Positions 9,943-18,825 of a stretch of 64,000 bases of DNA are shown here, piece after piece. The stretch covers positions 46,824 through 110,823 of the forward strand of contig NZ_RRYH01000011.1 in assembly GCF_004010155.1 (NCBI RefSeq). The letters are read 5' to 3'. The notes under the pieces are model-generated. The model was not told where the DNA came from. It searched no databases and worked only from the letters and a program-made list of their open reading frames with translations. The DNA is from Solirhodobacter olei (GTDB taxonomy: Bacteria; Pseudomonadota; Alphaproteobacteria; Rhodobacterales; Rhodobacteraceae). The position numbers and the translations under genes are program-made. Position 1 is the first letter of the stretch, and each line of letters opens with the position of its first letter.

Positions 9943-10610
9943 GGGGCGAGCGGCAGCCTGCCCTCGCGCAGCGCGAGCCGCAGTGGCCGCCCCCGCGCCT
10001 CCACCGCCAGCGCACCAGCGTAGCCTGGGCCGGTGGCGAGGTCGGCCATCTGCCAGTCGGCCTCGCCACCCTCCGCGATCCGGGCGATGCGCGGTGCGGG
10101 GCCGAGGGTGACGTCGAAACTGTCGAGCGGGCGGTGCAACCCACGGCCGAGGGCCTTCACGAAGGCCTCCTTGCGGGTCCAGGTCTGGAAGAAGCCCTCG
10201 ATCCAGTCGGGGCCGCTCAGGCGCGCGAGTGCCGCGATCTCAGCCGGGGAAAAGAAGCGGCGGGCGACGTCCTGTTCCACGCTGCGATGGGCCTCGATGT
10301 CGATGCCGAGGCGGATGTCCTCCGCGGTGACGGCAAGCGCGGCCCAGCGGCCGGAATGGCTGAGGTTGAAGGCCGGGCCGCCGGGGAGGCCGGGTTTACC
10401 CTCGGGGCCGTAGGAGAAGGCGAGATCCGCCGCCGGCCGGTCAAGATAGGCGCCGAGAATCCGGCGCAGTCCGGCGCGGGCGTTGCGGAAGGCCGTGGCA
10501 TCCGCGGGCCGCACGAAGCGGGCGGCGCGGGCGGCCTCGTCACCCGAGAGGCAGGCCGCGTCCCCCGCCGCGTCGAGCGGCCAGAGCCAGAGATCCACGG
10601 TAATCGTCAA
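9939..10610 (-). CDS. Sfp-type 4'-phosphopantetheinyl transferase
   Basis: Transfers the phosphopantetheine arm of CoA to the Ser of carrier domains, converting apo to holo ACP/PCP. The 223 aa product has the usual Sfp-family order: FNLSHSG (residues 81-87), GIDIE with the Mg-binding acidic pair (102-106), and WTRKEAFVKALG (144-155). Its length matches Sfp/EntD-type enzymes rather than the smaller AcpS. The gene converges on the NRPS gene and overlaps its 3' end by four bases, so it very probably activates the three carrier domains seen in the two megasynthase proteins. Start: ATG of MTITVDLWLW. Confidence 0.93.
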   Translation of the reverse strand: MTITVDLWLWPLDAAGDAACLSGDEAARAARFVRPADATAFRNARAGLRRILGAYLDRPAADLAFSYGPEGKPGLPGGPAFNLSHSGRWAALAVTAEDIRLGIDIEAHRSVEQDVARRFFSPAEIAALARLSGPDWIEGFFQTWTRKEAFVKALGRGLHRPLDSFDVTLGPAPRIARIAEGGEADWQMADLATGPGYAGALAVEARGRPLRLALREGRLPLAP

Positions 10611-10714
10611 GGGCGCCCTCCCATCCGGGGCCCATTCGGCCCGGCGCCATCCTAGGCGGGAGAGGCGGGGGAGGTCGAGCGCAAGCGGACCCTCCGCCGG
10701 GCCTCTGACGGGCC

Positions 10715-11941
10715 TTAGCCGAGCCCCAGGGCGAGGCCGGGGCGCAGTGGCACTTCGCGCGGCGGCGCCGGGCGGAGCGCGCCGGCCTGGGCGCCGACGC
10801 CGAGGCCGGCAAGACTGGCCGCGATGCCGCTGCGAAAGGCAGCCTCGTCGAACCGTCGGGCATGGGCGGCGAGGTGCAGCGGGTCGATCGTCTCTATGCC
10901 TGAGGCCTCGAACCGCTCCACGGCGTCCACCAGTCCCTCGACGCTCTGATCGTCGAAGAAGAGGCCGGTTTCACCACCGATCACGGTATCCAGCGCACCG
11001 CCGCGGCCATAGGCGATGACCGGCCGGCCGGAGGCCATCGCCTCCACCGGGACGATGCCGAAGTCTTCCTCCCCCGGGAAGATCAGCGCCCGGCAGCGGG
11101 CGAGATGGTCCCGAAGAACCTCGAAGGAGGCCGGGCCGAGAAAGCGGATGTTCTCCGGCGCAGCGGCGGCGAGCTGGCGAGCCCGCTTCTCCGGCCCGCC
11201 GATGACGACGAGGGGCTTACCGAGGCGGCGGAAGGCCTCTACCGCGAGGTCGGGGCGCTTGTAGGGTGCGAGCTCGCCGGCCCAGAGATAGAAATCGCCG
11301 CGCTCGGCCCGGGGGACGGGGGCGAAGCGGTCCACGGCCACCGGCGGGTGGACGATCTCGGCCTCGCGCCGCCAGTACTTTCGGACGCGGGCGGCGACAT
11401 GGCCGGAATTGGCGACGAAGCCGTCGACCCGGCCGGCGCTGGCCGCGTCCCAGGTGCGCAGATGGTGCGCCATGCGGGGCATCATCGCCCGGGCGAGCGG
11501 GCCGGCGCTGCCGCGGTAGGTGTGATACTGGTCCCAGATGTAGCGCATGGGCGAATGCACGTAGCAGAGATGCGGCGCGTCGGGTGGCGGGATCACGCCC
11601 TTGGCCGGGCCCGCCTCGCTGGAGATGACCAGGTCGTAGCCGGTCAGGTCGATCGCCTCGAGCGCGCGCGGCATGAAGGGCAGGTATTTCTGGTAGAGCC
11701 GCGGCGCGAAGGGCAGCCGCGAGACCGAGGTTGTGATGACGCGATGGGCGTTGATCGTCTCGCTGATCCGGCCGGGCACATGGACATGGGTGTAGATGTC
11801 CGCCTGCGGGAACATGCGGCAGAGCGCCTCCAGCACCTTCTCGCCGCCGCGCATCCCCACCAGCCAGTAGTGGATCAGCGCCACGCGGCGGCTGTCCGGC
11901 GCCAGCGGCTGGCCCGCGGTGATGTCAGGCCGAATAGTCAT
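10715..11941 (-). CDS. GT4-family glycosyltransferase of the exopolysaccharide locus
   Basis: Cytoplasmic retaining glycosyltransferase (408 aa, GT-B fold), presumably adding a sugar to a lipid-linked repeat unit. Visible features: N-terminal IHYWLVGMRGGEKVLEAL, of the kind seen in mannosyl/rhamnosyltransferases; an acceptor-side region with YVHSPMRYIWDQYH; a donor-side AGELAPYKRPDLAVEAF; and the GT4 signature EEDFGIVPVEAMASGRPVIAY with the E-x7-E pair. The frame stays open further upstream, but the start chosen is MTIRPDITAG at 11941. That start overlaps the BY-kinase stop by 17 bases and avoids a long low-complexity extension. Sugar specificity cannot be read from the sequence. Confidence 0.88.
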   Translation of the reverse strand: MTIRPDITAGQPLAPDSRRVALIHYWLVGMRGGEKVLEALCRMFPQADIYTHVHVPGRISETINAHRVITTSVSRLPFAPRLYQKYLPFMPRALEAIDLTGYDLVISSEAGPAKGVIPPPDAPHLCYVHSPMRYIWDQYHTYRGSAGPLARAMMPRMAHHLRTWDAASAGRVDGFVANSGHVAARVRKYWRREAEIVHPPVAVDRFAPVPRAERGDFYLWAGELAPYKRPDLAVEAFRRLGKPLVVIGGPEKRARQLAAAAPENIRFLGPASFEVLRDHLARCRALIFPGEEDFGIVPVEAMASGRPVIAYGRGGALDTVIGGETGLFFDDQSVEGLVDAVERFEASGIETIDPLHLAAHARRFDEAAFRSGIAASLAGLGVGAQAGALRPAPPREVPLRPGLALGLG

Positions 11942-14120
11942 AATCGCCCGCGTAGACATCCGAGCCGGTCCGGGGATCGACCTGGGTGAGGACCATGCCG
12001 GAGACATTCGCCCCGGCCTCGGCGAATTGCGCCAGCCCCTTGGCCACCGCCTGACGCGGCGTCTCGCGCCAGCGCACGAGGTAAAGGCATTCGTCCACCG
12101 CCTGCGCCAGCACGAGCGCATCGGCCACGGCGAGCGAGGCGGGGGCGTCGACGATGATCAGGTCATAGTTGCCCTTGAGCGATTCCATCATCGGCTTCAG
12201 CCAGTCGGCGGAAAGCTCGTCGGCCGCGTCGGGACGCGGGCCGGCCGTGGCGAGCACGTCGAAGCCGAGCGACTTGTCGCGCCGGATCGCACGGCCCAGC
12301 GGGCAGCGGTTGGCGATGAAATCGGCGAAGTCATGCGCGAAGCTCCAGCCGAAGGTCTGGCTGAGCGAGGAGCGGCGCAGGTCGCCGTCGATCAGGATCA
12401 CCTTGCGCCCGGCCAGCGCGGCCATGCGGGCCAGCGTGAGCGCCGTCGTCGTCTTGCCCTCGTCGGGCACAGAGGAGGCCAGCAGCAGCGACCGTGGCGC
12501 GCCGCCCTCGCGGGTGATCAGCGCCGTGCGCAGGTGGCGGATGCGTTCGGCAAAGAGGCCGTAGGGCTTCTGCGCCAGCTCCTCCCAGGCATCGAGCGTC
12601 GAGCTCCAGCCGCCATCGGGGATCGAGGTAAGGACCGGCAGGCCGGTCGCCTCCTCCAGGTCGGCGGCATGGGCGAAGCTGGGCGAGGTCAGTTCCTGGA
12701 AGAACACTGCGCCGAAGCCGATGACGAGACCGCCTAGCGCGCCGAGGACCGCCATCAGCTTGGTCTTGGGCGCGGAGGGGGCGGAGGGGATCGTCGCCTG
12801 TTCGATGAGCTGCGAATCGGGCTGCTGCATCGCCGCCTCGGTCTGCGAGTCGTTCACCCGGTTGAGGAGGTTGTTGTAGGCGGCCCGTGCGGAGCTTGCC
12901 ACGCGTTCGCGCTGGCGCAGGCCGATTGTGCTTTGCGACAGTTTGACCACGCGCGATTCCATCGCCGCGATGCTCTGCTGCATGGTCTTCTCGCGCAGCT
13001 CGGCCTGGGCGACGGCGCTTTTCTTCTGCTCGACGAGCTTTTGAACCTCGGCGGCGATGTCACCCTTCACACCCTTGATCTCACCCGCCAGGCGGATGCG
13101 CTCGGGGTGCTGGGGCCCGTAGTTCTGCGCCCAGATCTGGTCCTGCCGCTGCAGCGTCATAAGCTGGGTGTTGAGCTGGTCGAGCACCGGAGAGCTGACG
13201 AGGTCGCCGACCCCCGCATAGCCCTTCTTGGCGATCACGTCCTTCAGCCGGCCATAGGCGGCCTCTGCCGCGATCCGGTCAGAGCGGGCGAGGACGAGCT
13301 GGTTGTTGAGCTGGCCGAGCTGCTGGGTCGCGGCGTCGAGCGTGCCGCCATCGGTGATCAGGTTGGCAGCGCGGTACTTGTCGACGGCGGCCTCGGCCTT
13401 CTCGACATCGGCTTTCATCTGCGCCAGCCGCGCTTCCAGCCCCTTGGTGGCGTCGCCGGCGGTGAGCTGGCGGCTTTTCACCTGGCTGACGATGAATTCA
13501 TTGGCCAGCGCATTGGCGATCCGGGTCGCCACCACCCTGTCGGGCAGCGACACCACGATGTCGACGACATTGGCCTGGGTCTCGCGCGTGACCTTGAGGT
13601 GTTGCGTCACGACATAGATCAGCCGCTGCATCTGCGCTTCCTGCGGGCTGATCAGGCTCGGACCCTTCGGGGAGCTGGGCAGAAAGAAGGCCAGCCCATC
13701 GCCGATCCGCGCCAGGAGCGAGGGGGCGCGGTTCGCCGGGTCGATTGCGGAGAGCTTGTCGGCGCCGATCTCCTCGATCGCCTTGCGGATCAGCACGTTC
13801 GATTCGATCACCGTGACGACGCTGTTGACCACCTGGTCGTTCACCTGCGTCTCGGGCACGACCTGGCCGGGCGCGGCGGTCTGCGGTGCGCGGGCTTCCA
13901 GCATCACCTTGGAGGTGGCGGAATATTCCGGCGTCATGAAAAAGGCCACGAGCAGCGCCAGCACGAAGCCGGCGCCCATCGCGCCGAGCACGATCCTGCG
14001 GCGACGCCAGACCAGCGCCCAGAGGTCGCGGACATCGACCCGGTCGGGCGCCGAGATGGGGCGGACATGCCGGCGGACGGCGGCGGCGGCTGTGTCGAAC
14101 GGGAGCAACCTGCTGTTCAT
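11925..14120 (-). CDS. Wzz/Wzc-type polysaccharide co-polymerase with BY-kinase domain
   Basis: Inner-membrane protein controlling polymerisation and export of exopolysaccharide (731 aa, ExoP/Wzc-like). The N-terminus has a Wzz domain with a TM segment (about residues 40-60, IVLGAMGAGFVLALLVAFF) and a long periplasmic coiled-coil region. A second TM lies near residue 455-475 (LMAVLGALGGLVIGFGAVFF). The C-terminal kinase carries Walker A SSVPDEGKTTT (about 550), Walker A' LIDGDLRR (about 577) and Walker B LIIVDAP (about 652). The tail GSDVYAGDYDYSA holds three Tyr, a short version of the autophosphorylated Tyr cluster. It is co-directional with the polymerase-like gene upstream and overlaps the glycosyltransferase gene downstream. 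Confidence 0.93.
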   Translation of the reverse strand: MNSRLLPFDTAAAAVRRHVRPISAPDRVDVRDLWALVWRRRRIVLGAMGAGFVLALLVAFFMTPEYSATSKVMLEARAPQTAAPGQVVPETQVNDQVVNSVVTVIESNVLIRKAIEEIGADKLSAIDPANRAPSLLARIGDGLAFFLPSSPKGPSLISPQEAQMQRLIYVVTQHLKVTRETQANVVDIVVSLPDRVVATRIANALANEFIVSQVKSRQLTAGDATKGLEARLAQMKADVEKAEAAVDKYRAANLITDGGTLDAATQQLGQLNNQLVLARSDRIAAEAAYGRLKDVIAKKGYAGVGDLVSSPVLDQLNTQLMTLQRQDQIWAQNYGPQHPERIRLAGEIKGVKGDIAAEVQKLVEQKKSAVAQAELREKTMQQSIAAMESRVVKLSQSTIGLRQRERVASSARAAYNNLLNRVNDSQTEAAMQQPDSQLIEQATIPSAPSAPKTKLMAVLGALGGLVIGFGAVFFQELTSPSFAHAADLEEATGLPVLTSIPDGGWSSTLDAWEELAQKPYGLFAERIRHLRTALITREGGAPRSLLLASSVPDEGKTTTALTLARMAALAGRKVILIDGDLRRSSLSQTFGWSFAHDFADFIANRCPLGRAIRRDKSLGFDVLATAGPRPDAADELSADWLKPMMESLKGNYDLIIVDAPASLAVADALVLAQAVDECLYLVRWRETPRQAVAKGLAQFAEAGANVSGMVLTQVDPRTGSDVYAGDYDYSA

Positions 14121-14291
14121 TTACCTGCTTTCACCAAGGCCCGCCCTTTGCGCGGCCCGCCATCACGCGGATCCGCGGCGCACCGGACCTCGGCCACACC
14201 AAATTTGGCACCCCACCGTCAGGACTTTGGCAGAACTGTGTCTTGGGTCAAACTGAAGGTATTCAAGGCGTTAAACTGGCGCCTCTGCCGG

Positions 14292-15737
14292 TCACAGTCC
14301 CGGGCGAACGCGGCCATTACCGCGTATTCCGGAACCAATCCGCCACTTTGCGGCCCCAAGCGATTCGAGCACCGCGCCGCGGGATAGGCCGGTGGCGAGT
14401 CCGGCGAGCAGGAAGAAGAAGATCCCGAGGTCCGGCGTGGGCTGGGTCAGCATGGCGGATATGAACATGGCGAGGCAGCCGCCCTGCAGCCCCTCGATCG
14501 TGGCCGTGCGTTCGGTATCCCCATCGGGCCGGGGCAGCGCGAAAAGCGTGGCGAGAAAGCCGAGGAAAAGCCCGGTGCCGACGAGACCGATGGAGCCGAG
14601 GCAGGCCAGCAGCCAGTTGGAGGCCCGCATGGAGCCGAGGCCCGCGCCCATCATCCAGGTGTCGGTGAAGTTCTTCAGCGCCTGCATGTTCCAGGCCATC
14701 CGCTCCACCCCCGATGCGGTGGCAAGCTTGTCGAAGAGCGCGCGGTTGAGGAAGGCCTGCACCGGATCGAGCAGCACATAGGCCGCCCCCAGCGCCAGGG
14801 CCGCAAGCCAGAGCACGACCAGCCCCCAGACCAGCGTGCCGAGGAGCCGCCGCTCCACCGAGCGGCCAAGCTGGCGGGCCATCGCGACGCCGCCGGCGAC
14901 CAGCACGAAGGCCAGCATCGAGACATAGGCGGAGGAGGAGGTGGAGCGCAGCAGAACCAGCGTGGTCATCGCGAAGGCCCAGCCGCTGCCGCGCGCGCGC
15001 CCGCCGCGCAGCCGGTATTGCAGCCAGAAGCCGAAGAGGCCGAGCGTGTAGTAGCCGAAGGAAGACGCCTCGGAGAACCCGCCGATCATCCGCTTCATGC
15101 CCGCCATGGCGACATCGTCGAGGATGGCGTAGTTCGCCGTCTGGATCAGCTTCATCACCGCGCCCAGGTGCAGATCGAAGGTCAGCACGTCGATCCAGCC
15201 GAGCGCGACATTGACCCAGGCCGCCACGGCCACCGCGCGCAGCACCGGCCGGGCGTCGGGCCATTCGCGGAAGAGCGTGGCGAAGGTGAAGAAGGCCATC
15301 CCGTCCAGAAAGATCCGGAAGAGCTGCGTCAGATTCCCGGTGGTGGCATGGAGCGGGATCGAGATGATGCCCAGCGTGTTGTTCGAGCGCGCGATGCCGA
15401 AGACCTGGGTGTCGCCGGCGAAGATCCGCGGGAAGACGACCGCCGTGAAGGCGGCGAACAGAATCATCATCGCAAGGTAAAAGCCCGGCTGGAACGGCCG
15501 CATCGAGCCCAGCACCCGCGCCGGGCTGTCGGGCTGAAGCAGCATCAGGCCGAAGGCCGCCGCCACGCCCATGTCCACCACCATGATCGAGGCGCCGCCC
15601 GCCGCCGGCAGGTTGAAGGCCGCAGCCACCCCGAGAGGCGTGGCCGCCATCAGCGCGGCCAGCCCCCGGTAGGGACCACGGATCATCAGCACGATCAGGA
15701 GGATCAGCGCGAGGGGGGTACTCGGAACGATCTGCAT
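14292..15737 (-). CDS. O-antigen ligase/polymerase-like membrane protein (Wzy/ExoQ type)
   Basis: Polytopic inner-membrane protein (481 aa) with about 10-12 hydrophobic segments, beginning LALILLIVLMI and including VVDMGVAAAFGLMLL, and a long loop between segments. This architecture fits Wzy polymerases or WaaL/ExoQ proteins, which join lipid-linked repeat units. It sits upstream of the BY-kinase gene on the same strand, supporting a polymerase role. The intervening 171 bases (14121-14291) hold no gene and may carry a promoter for the kinase. A ribosome site (AGAGAGG) lies just before the ATG at 15737. Polymerase versus ligase cannot be decided from sequence alone. Confidence 0.82.
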   Translation of the reverse strand: MQIVPSTPLALILLIVLMIRGPYRGLAALMAATPLGVAAAFNLPAAGGASIMVVDMGVAAAFGLMLLQPDSPARVLGSMRPFQPGFYLAMMILFAAFTAVVFPRIFAGDTQVFGIARSNNTLGIISIPLHATTGNLTQLFRIFLDGMAFFTFATLFREWPDARPVLRAVAVAAWVNVALGWIDVLTFDLHLGAVMKLIQTANYAILDDVAMAGMKRMIGGFSEASSFGYYTLGLFGFWLQYRLRGGRARGSGWAFAMTTLVLLRSTSSSAYVSMLAFVLVAGGVAMARQLGRSVERRLLGTLVWGLVVLWLAALALGAAYVLLDPVQAFLNRALFDKLATASGVERMAWNMQALKNFTDTWMMGAGLGSMRASNWLLACLGSIGLVGTGLFLGFLATLFALPRPDGDTERTATIEGLQGGCLAMFISAMLTQPTPDLGIFFFLLAGLATGLSRGAVLESLGAAKWRIGSGIRGNGRVRPGL

Positions 15738-15845
15738 GACACCTCTCTGCCCGGGTCGGGCAAGCCTAACGGGGAATTAATCAATTTCGAGCGGCGAAGC
15801 TCGGAAAAACTGAATAGCATCGCGGGAAACATCGCCGGAGGACGT

Positions 15846-17519
15846 ATGACTGCCCTGCCCGCCCGCCCTGCCCTCGCCGTGCTTATCGCGCTCGCCCTGC
15901 CCGCGGGCGCACTGCCCCTGAAGGGGCCGGAGCTGGGCGCGGCCTCCAACTTCGGTCAGCACTGGGCACCGCAGATGCTGCGCGCCGCGCTGGCCCTTCC
16001 GGTCAGGAATTTCCGTGACGCGGTCTATTGGGACGATGTGGAGAAGGGCGGCCTCTTCCGCTTCGACACGCCCTCGACGACCTATCCCGACCTGATCGCC
16101 CGGGCCGGCGCGACGATGAGCCTGACGGTGAACAATGGCAATCCGGCCTATGACGGCGGGCTGACGCCCTACACGCCCGATGCGATCGCCGCCTTCGCGC
16201 GGGACGCGGCGGTGACGGTACGGCGCTTCCCGGCGATCCGAGCGGTGGAGGTCGGCAACGAGATCAACAGCGCCAATTTCGTCACCGGGCCGCTGAAGGC
16301 GGAGAGCCTGGACAAGCGCGCGCTCGATTACCTGAAGATCCTGACGGCCGTGAAGGGCGCGGTGAAGGCGGTCAACCCGGACGTCCGCATCCTCGGCGGC
16401 GGGGTGCATTCGATCCCGGTCGGCTATCTGGCCCCGATGTTCGCGGCGGGCGCGGCAGGGCAGATGGATGCGCTGGCGCTGCACACCTACACGACGCCGC
16501 CGGAGCAGCTGGTCCGCCAGGTCGGGGTCTTCCGGCAACTGCCCGGGGCGGCGGAGCTGCCCTTGGACGTGACGGAGTTCGGCGATCCGGATCCGGCAAA
16601 GGCGCCCGGGCTGCTGCTGCGCGACTATTGCCAGATGGCGCTTTCGGGCGTCGAGCGGGCGGTCTGGTACCCGCTGAACCCGAGGGGCGACGGCATGGCC
16701 CCCTTGATCGACGCGCGGCTGCGGGTCACGCCGGTCGGCCGCGCCTATCGCCAGATCGGCGCGCTGATGGAGGGCAAGCCCGTCACCGATGCCGCGCCCG
16801 ATCCCTTCACCTACGCCTGCGATTTCGGCGGCCGGGTGCTGGTGATCTGGGGGGCGCCGCGCGCGCTGCACCTCGCCCGGCCCGACCTTCACGCCACGGG
16901 CCCGACCGGCGCGCCGCTGGACCCCGCGCATCTTGTGCTGTCGGAAACGGATCCGATCGTCGTCTCGGGTGGTCCGGTCCGGCTTGGCCACGACGTGACG
17001 CTGGCGCCGCAGAAGGTGGTCGCCGACAGCTATGACCAGTTCGCCTATCCCGGCGTGCCGGACCAGCCGAAGGATGCCTTCGCGCGCTATGCCATGATGG
17101 GCGGGACCCGTCTGACGCTGCAGACGCGGCCCGGCCAGGGGCGGCAGGGCGCGCCGTGGACGCCCTATCTCGGAGTGCCGCACACGACGTTTGCGCGGCT
17201 CTCGGCGGATGTGATCCTGCCGGGCACCCATGCCGGGCGGACGATCACCCTTCACCACAGCTTCACCGCACCCCGGGCCATGGACGTGGTGGCAGAGGCC
17301 AGGCTCGCCCCCTCCCGGCGCAGCGCGGACGGGATTTCCTACACCCTGAGCCTGAACGGCAAGCCGCTGGTCTCCACCGTCCTGACGCAGCCGACGGACC
17401 GGAACACGGGGCCGATCCGGCTGAAGGCCGGGGATGTGCTGGATTTCGCGGTTGGCCCCAACAAGACGCCGACCGGGGACGCGACCGACTACCGCTTCAC
17501 GCTGCGGCGCGCGGACTGA
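15846..17519 (+). CDS. Secreted glycoside hydrolase-like protein (TIM-barrel, clan GH-A type)
   Basis: Predicted exported protein (557 aa) likely acting on the polysaccharide made by this locus. A signal peptide covers the first 23 or so residues (LPARPALAVLIALALPAGA). The catalytic half has VEVGNEIN, whose Glu is the expected acid/base of clan GH-A enzymes, and LDVTEFGDPD, whose Glu is the expected nucleophile. The C-terminal third looks beta-rich and could bind carbohydrate. Start at ATG 15846 was chosen for the GGAGG four bases upstream and the signal peptide; the frame is open farther upstream but antisense to the polymerase gene. It is divergent from that gene and overlaps the convergent pyruvyl transferase by 31 bases. 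Exact GH family is uncertain. Confidence 0.8.
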   Translation: MTALPARPALAVLIALALPAGALPLKGPELGAASNFGQHWAPQMLRAALALPVRNFRDAVYWDDVEKGGLFRFDTPSTTYPDLIARAGATMSLTVNNGNPAYDGGLTPYTPDAIAAFARDAAVTVRRFPAIRAVEVGNEINSANFVTGPLKAESLDKRALDYLKILTAVKGAVKAVNPDVRILGGGVHSIPVGYLAPMFAAGAAGQMDALALHTYTTPPEQLVRQVGVFRQLPGAAELPLDVTEFGDPDPAKAPGLLLRDYCQMALSGVERAVWYPLNPRGDGMAPLIDARLRVTPVGRAYRQIGALMEGKPVTDAAPDPFTYACDFGGRVLVIWGAPRALHLARPDLHATGPTGAPLDPAHLVLSETDPIVVSGGPVRLGHDVTLAPQKVVADSYDQFAYPGVPDQPKDAFARYAMMGGTRLTLQTRPGQGRQGAPWTPYLGVPHTTFARLSADVILPGTHAGRTITLHHSFTAPRAMDVVAEARLAPSRRSADGISYTLSLNGKPLVSTVLTQPTDRNTGPIRLKAGDVLDFAVGPNKTPTGDATDYRFTLRRAD

Positions 17520-18667
17520 AGCGCCTCGGCGATGCCCGCGCGGGTCTCCGCAAGCACCTTCGCGTAGGTTTCCGGCGCGATACCGGCGTCGAGGGCCGCC
17601 TGCAGGCGGGCGGCGATCTCGGCCGGGGTGGCTTTGGCGCCGAGGAAGGCGTCCTCTGCGCTGACGGAGGCGAAGAAGCTTTCCACCTTCCGGTCCCAGC
17701 CGAGGCCTACGACGGGCACGCGGTAGGACCAGGCGACGATGCAGGCGTGCAGGCGGTGGGCGACGACGCCGCGGAATCCGCCGATCATCCGGGCGAGCTC
17801 CGCCGGCCGCTGCGGCATCGCGGCGATGGTGAGCGCGCCGGTCTGGATCAAGGCGGCCATCTCGGGATCGAGGCCGAGACGCTCGAGCGCGGCGCGGTCT
17901 TCCACCGCACCGTTGCAGAAGAGGGTGATCGCGTGCCCCGCGTCGGCGAGGGCCCGTGCCGTCTCGCGCCAGAAGGCGAGGCTGCCGCCGGCAACCCCGC
18001 CATCGGCATGGTAGCGCAGGATCGCCGGGTCGGTGATGCAAAGGCCGATGCGGCCCGTCTGTTCCCCCGGCCCGTAGCAGGGCGCAGCAAGGAGGCCGGG
18101 ATCGCGGGCGAAGACGGGCGCGGGGCCGCGGCCCCCGGTCTCTCGCGTCCAAGCAGCGCGGGAAGGCTCGTCGCGGAGCGCCACGCGGTGAAGGTCGGCG
18201 GTGAAGAGCCGCTCGAAGAGGGCCCGGCCTTCGCGGGACCAGCCGGGCTGGACGCCGGCGGCATGGACGACGACGGGCACGCCCGCCTCCGCGGCCACCA
18301 GGGCAGCACGGGCGATCTTCAGCGGGAAGTTCAGGTCGGCATCAGCCAGGATCTGGCCGCCGCCGATCATCGCGAGATCGGCGCCCTGAAGGGCCGCTGC
18401 CCAGGCAGGCGCGACCCGGTCGAGGAGGCGGCCAAGGCGGCGGCGCACGATCCGGTGGCGGAGGCTCCGGGGCAGCACCCCCAGAACCTTCAGCGCCAGC
18501 GCCCGGTTGCGCACCGTGACCGCGCCGAAGCCGTCGCGGCCGGAGATGTCGATCAGAACGACCTCCGCCCCCGGCGCCTGCGCGCGGATCTCGTGCGCCA
18601 GGCATTCGGCTATGATGCCGTCGCCCAGGTTGGGGCTGTAGCGTAGGCCGAACTGCACCACTTTCAT
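17489..18667 (-). CDS. Polysaccharide pyruvyl transferase family protein
   Basis: Predicted to transfer pyruvate from phosphoenolpyruvate onto a sugar of the exopolysaccharide as a ketal (392 aa, PF04230-type). The N-terminus reads LRYSPNLGDGIIAE, the usual start of this family. IGGGQIL follows, and near the C-terminus lies GVVAHRLHACIVAW, containing the conserved HRLH motif, then VPVVGLGWDRKVESFF. Start is ATG 18667 (MKVVQFGLRY); the frame continues upstream but is low complexity. It is divergent from the glycosyltransferase gene at 18826 with 158 bases between, which probably holds both promoters. Its 3' end overlaps the hydrolase gene by 31 bases. Confidence 0.88.
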   Translation of the reverse strand: MKVVQFGLRYSPNLGDGIIAECLAHEIRAQAPGAEVVLIDISGRDGFGAVTVRNRALALKVLGVLPRSLRHRIVRRRLGRLLDRVAPAWAAALQGADLAMIGGGQILADADLNFPLKIARAALVAAEAGVPVVVHAAGVQPGWSREGRALFERLFTADLHRVALRDEPSRAAWTRETGGRGPAPVFARDPGLLAAPCYGPGEQTGRIGLCITDPAILRYHADGGVAGGSLAFWRETARALADAGHAITLFCNGAVEDRAALERLGLDPEMAALIQTGALTIAAMPQRPAELARMIGGFRGVVAHRLHACIVAWSYRVPVVGLGWDRKVESFFASVSAEDAFLGAKATPAEIAARLQAALDAGIAPETYAKVLAETRAGIAEALQSARRSVKR

Positions 18668-18825
18668 CGCCGGGGCTCCCTTCGCCCCTCGCCATAGCAC
18701 GGCCGGGGCGCTGCGGAACCGGGGCTGCTCGCTTTTCCCGGCGCATGCGGTAACAATGCCGCCCCGGGCCACAATTCCACCCGAAACCGCCGCTACCCCA
18801 CCGCCGAGACACAGCCGGACGCCCG

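Noticed and set aside
15018..15845. Upstream extension of the glycoside hydrolase frame
   Set aside because: It runs antisense through the polymerase gene with low-complexity charged residues. The signal peptide and GGAGG place the start at 15846.
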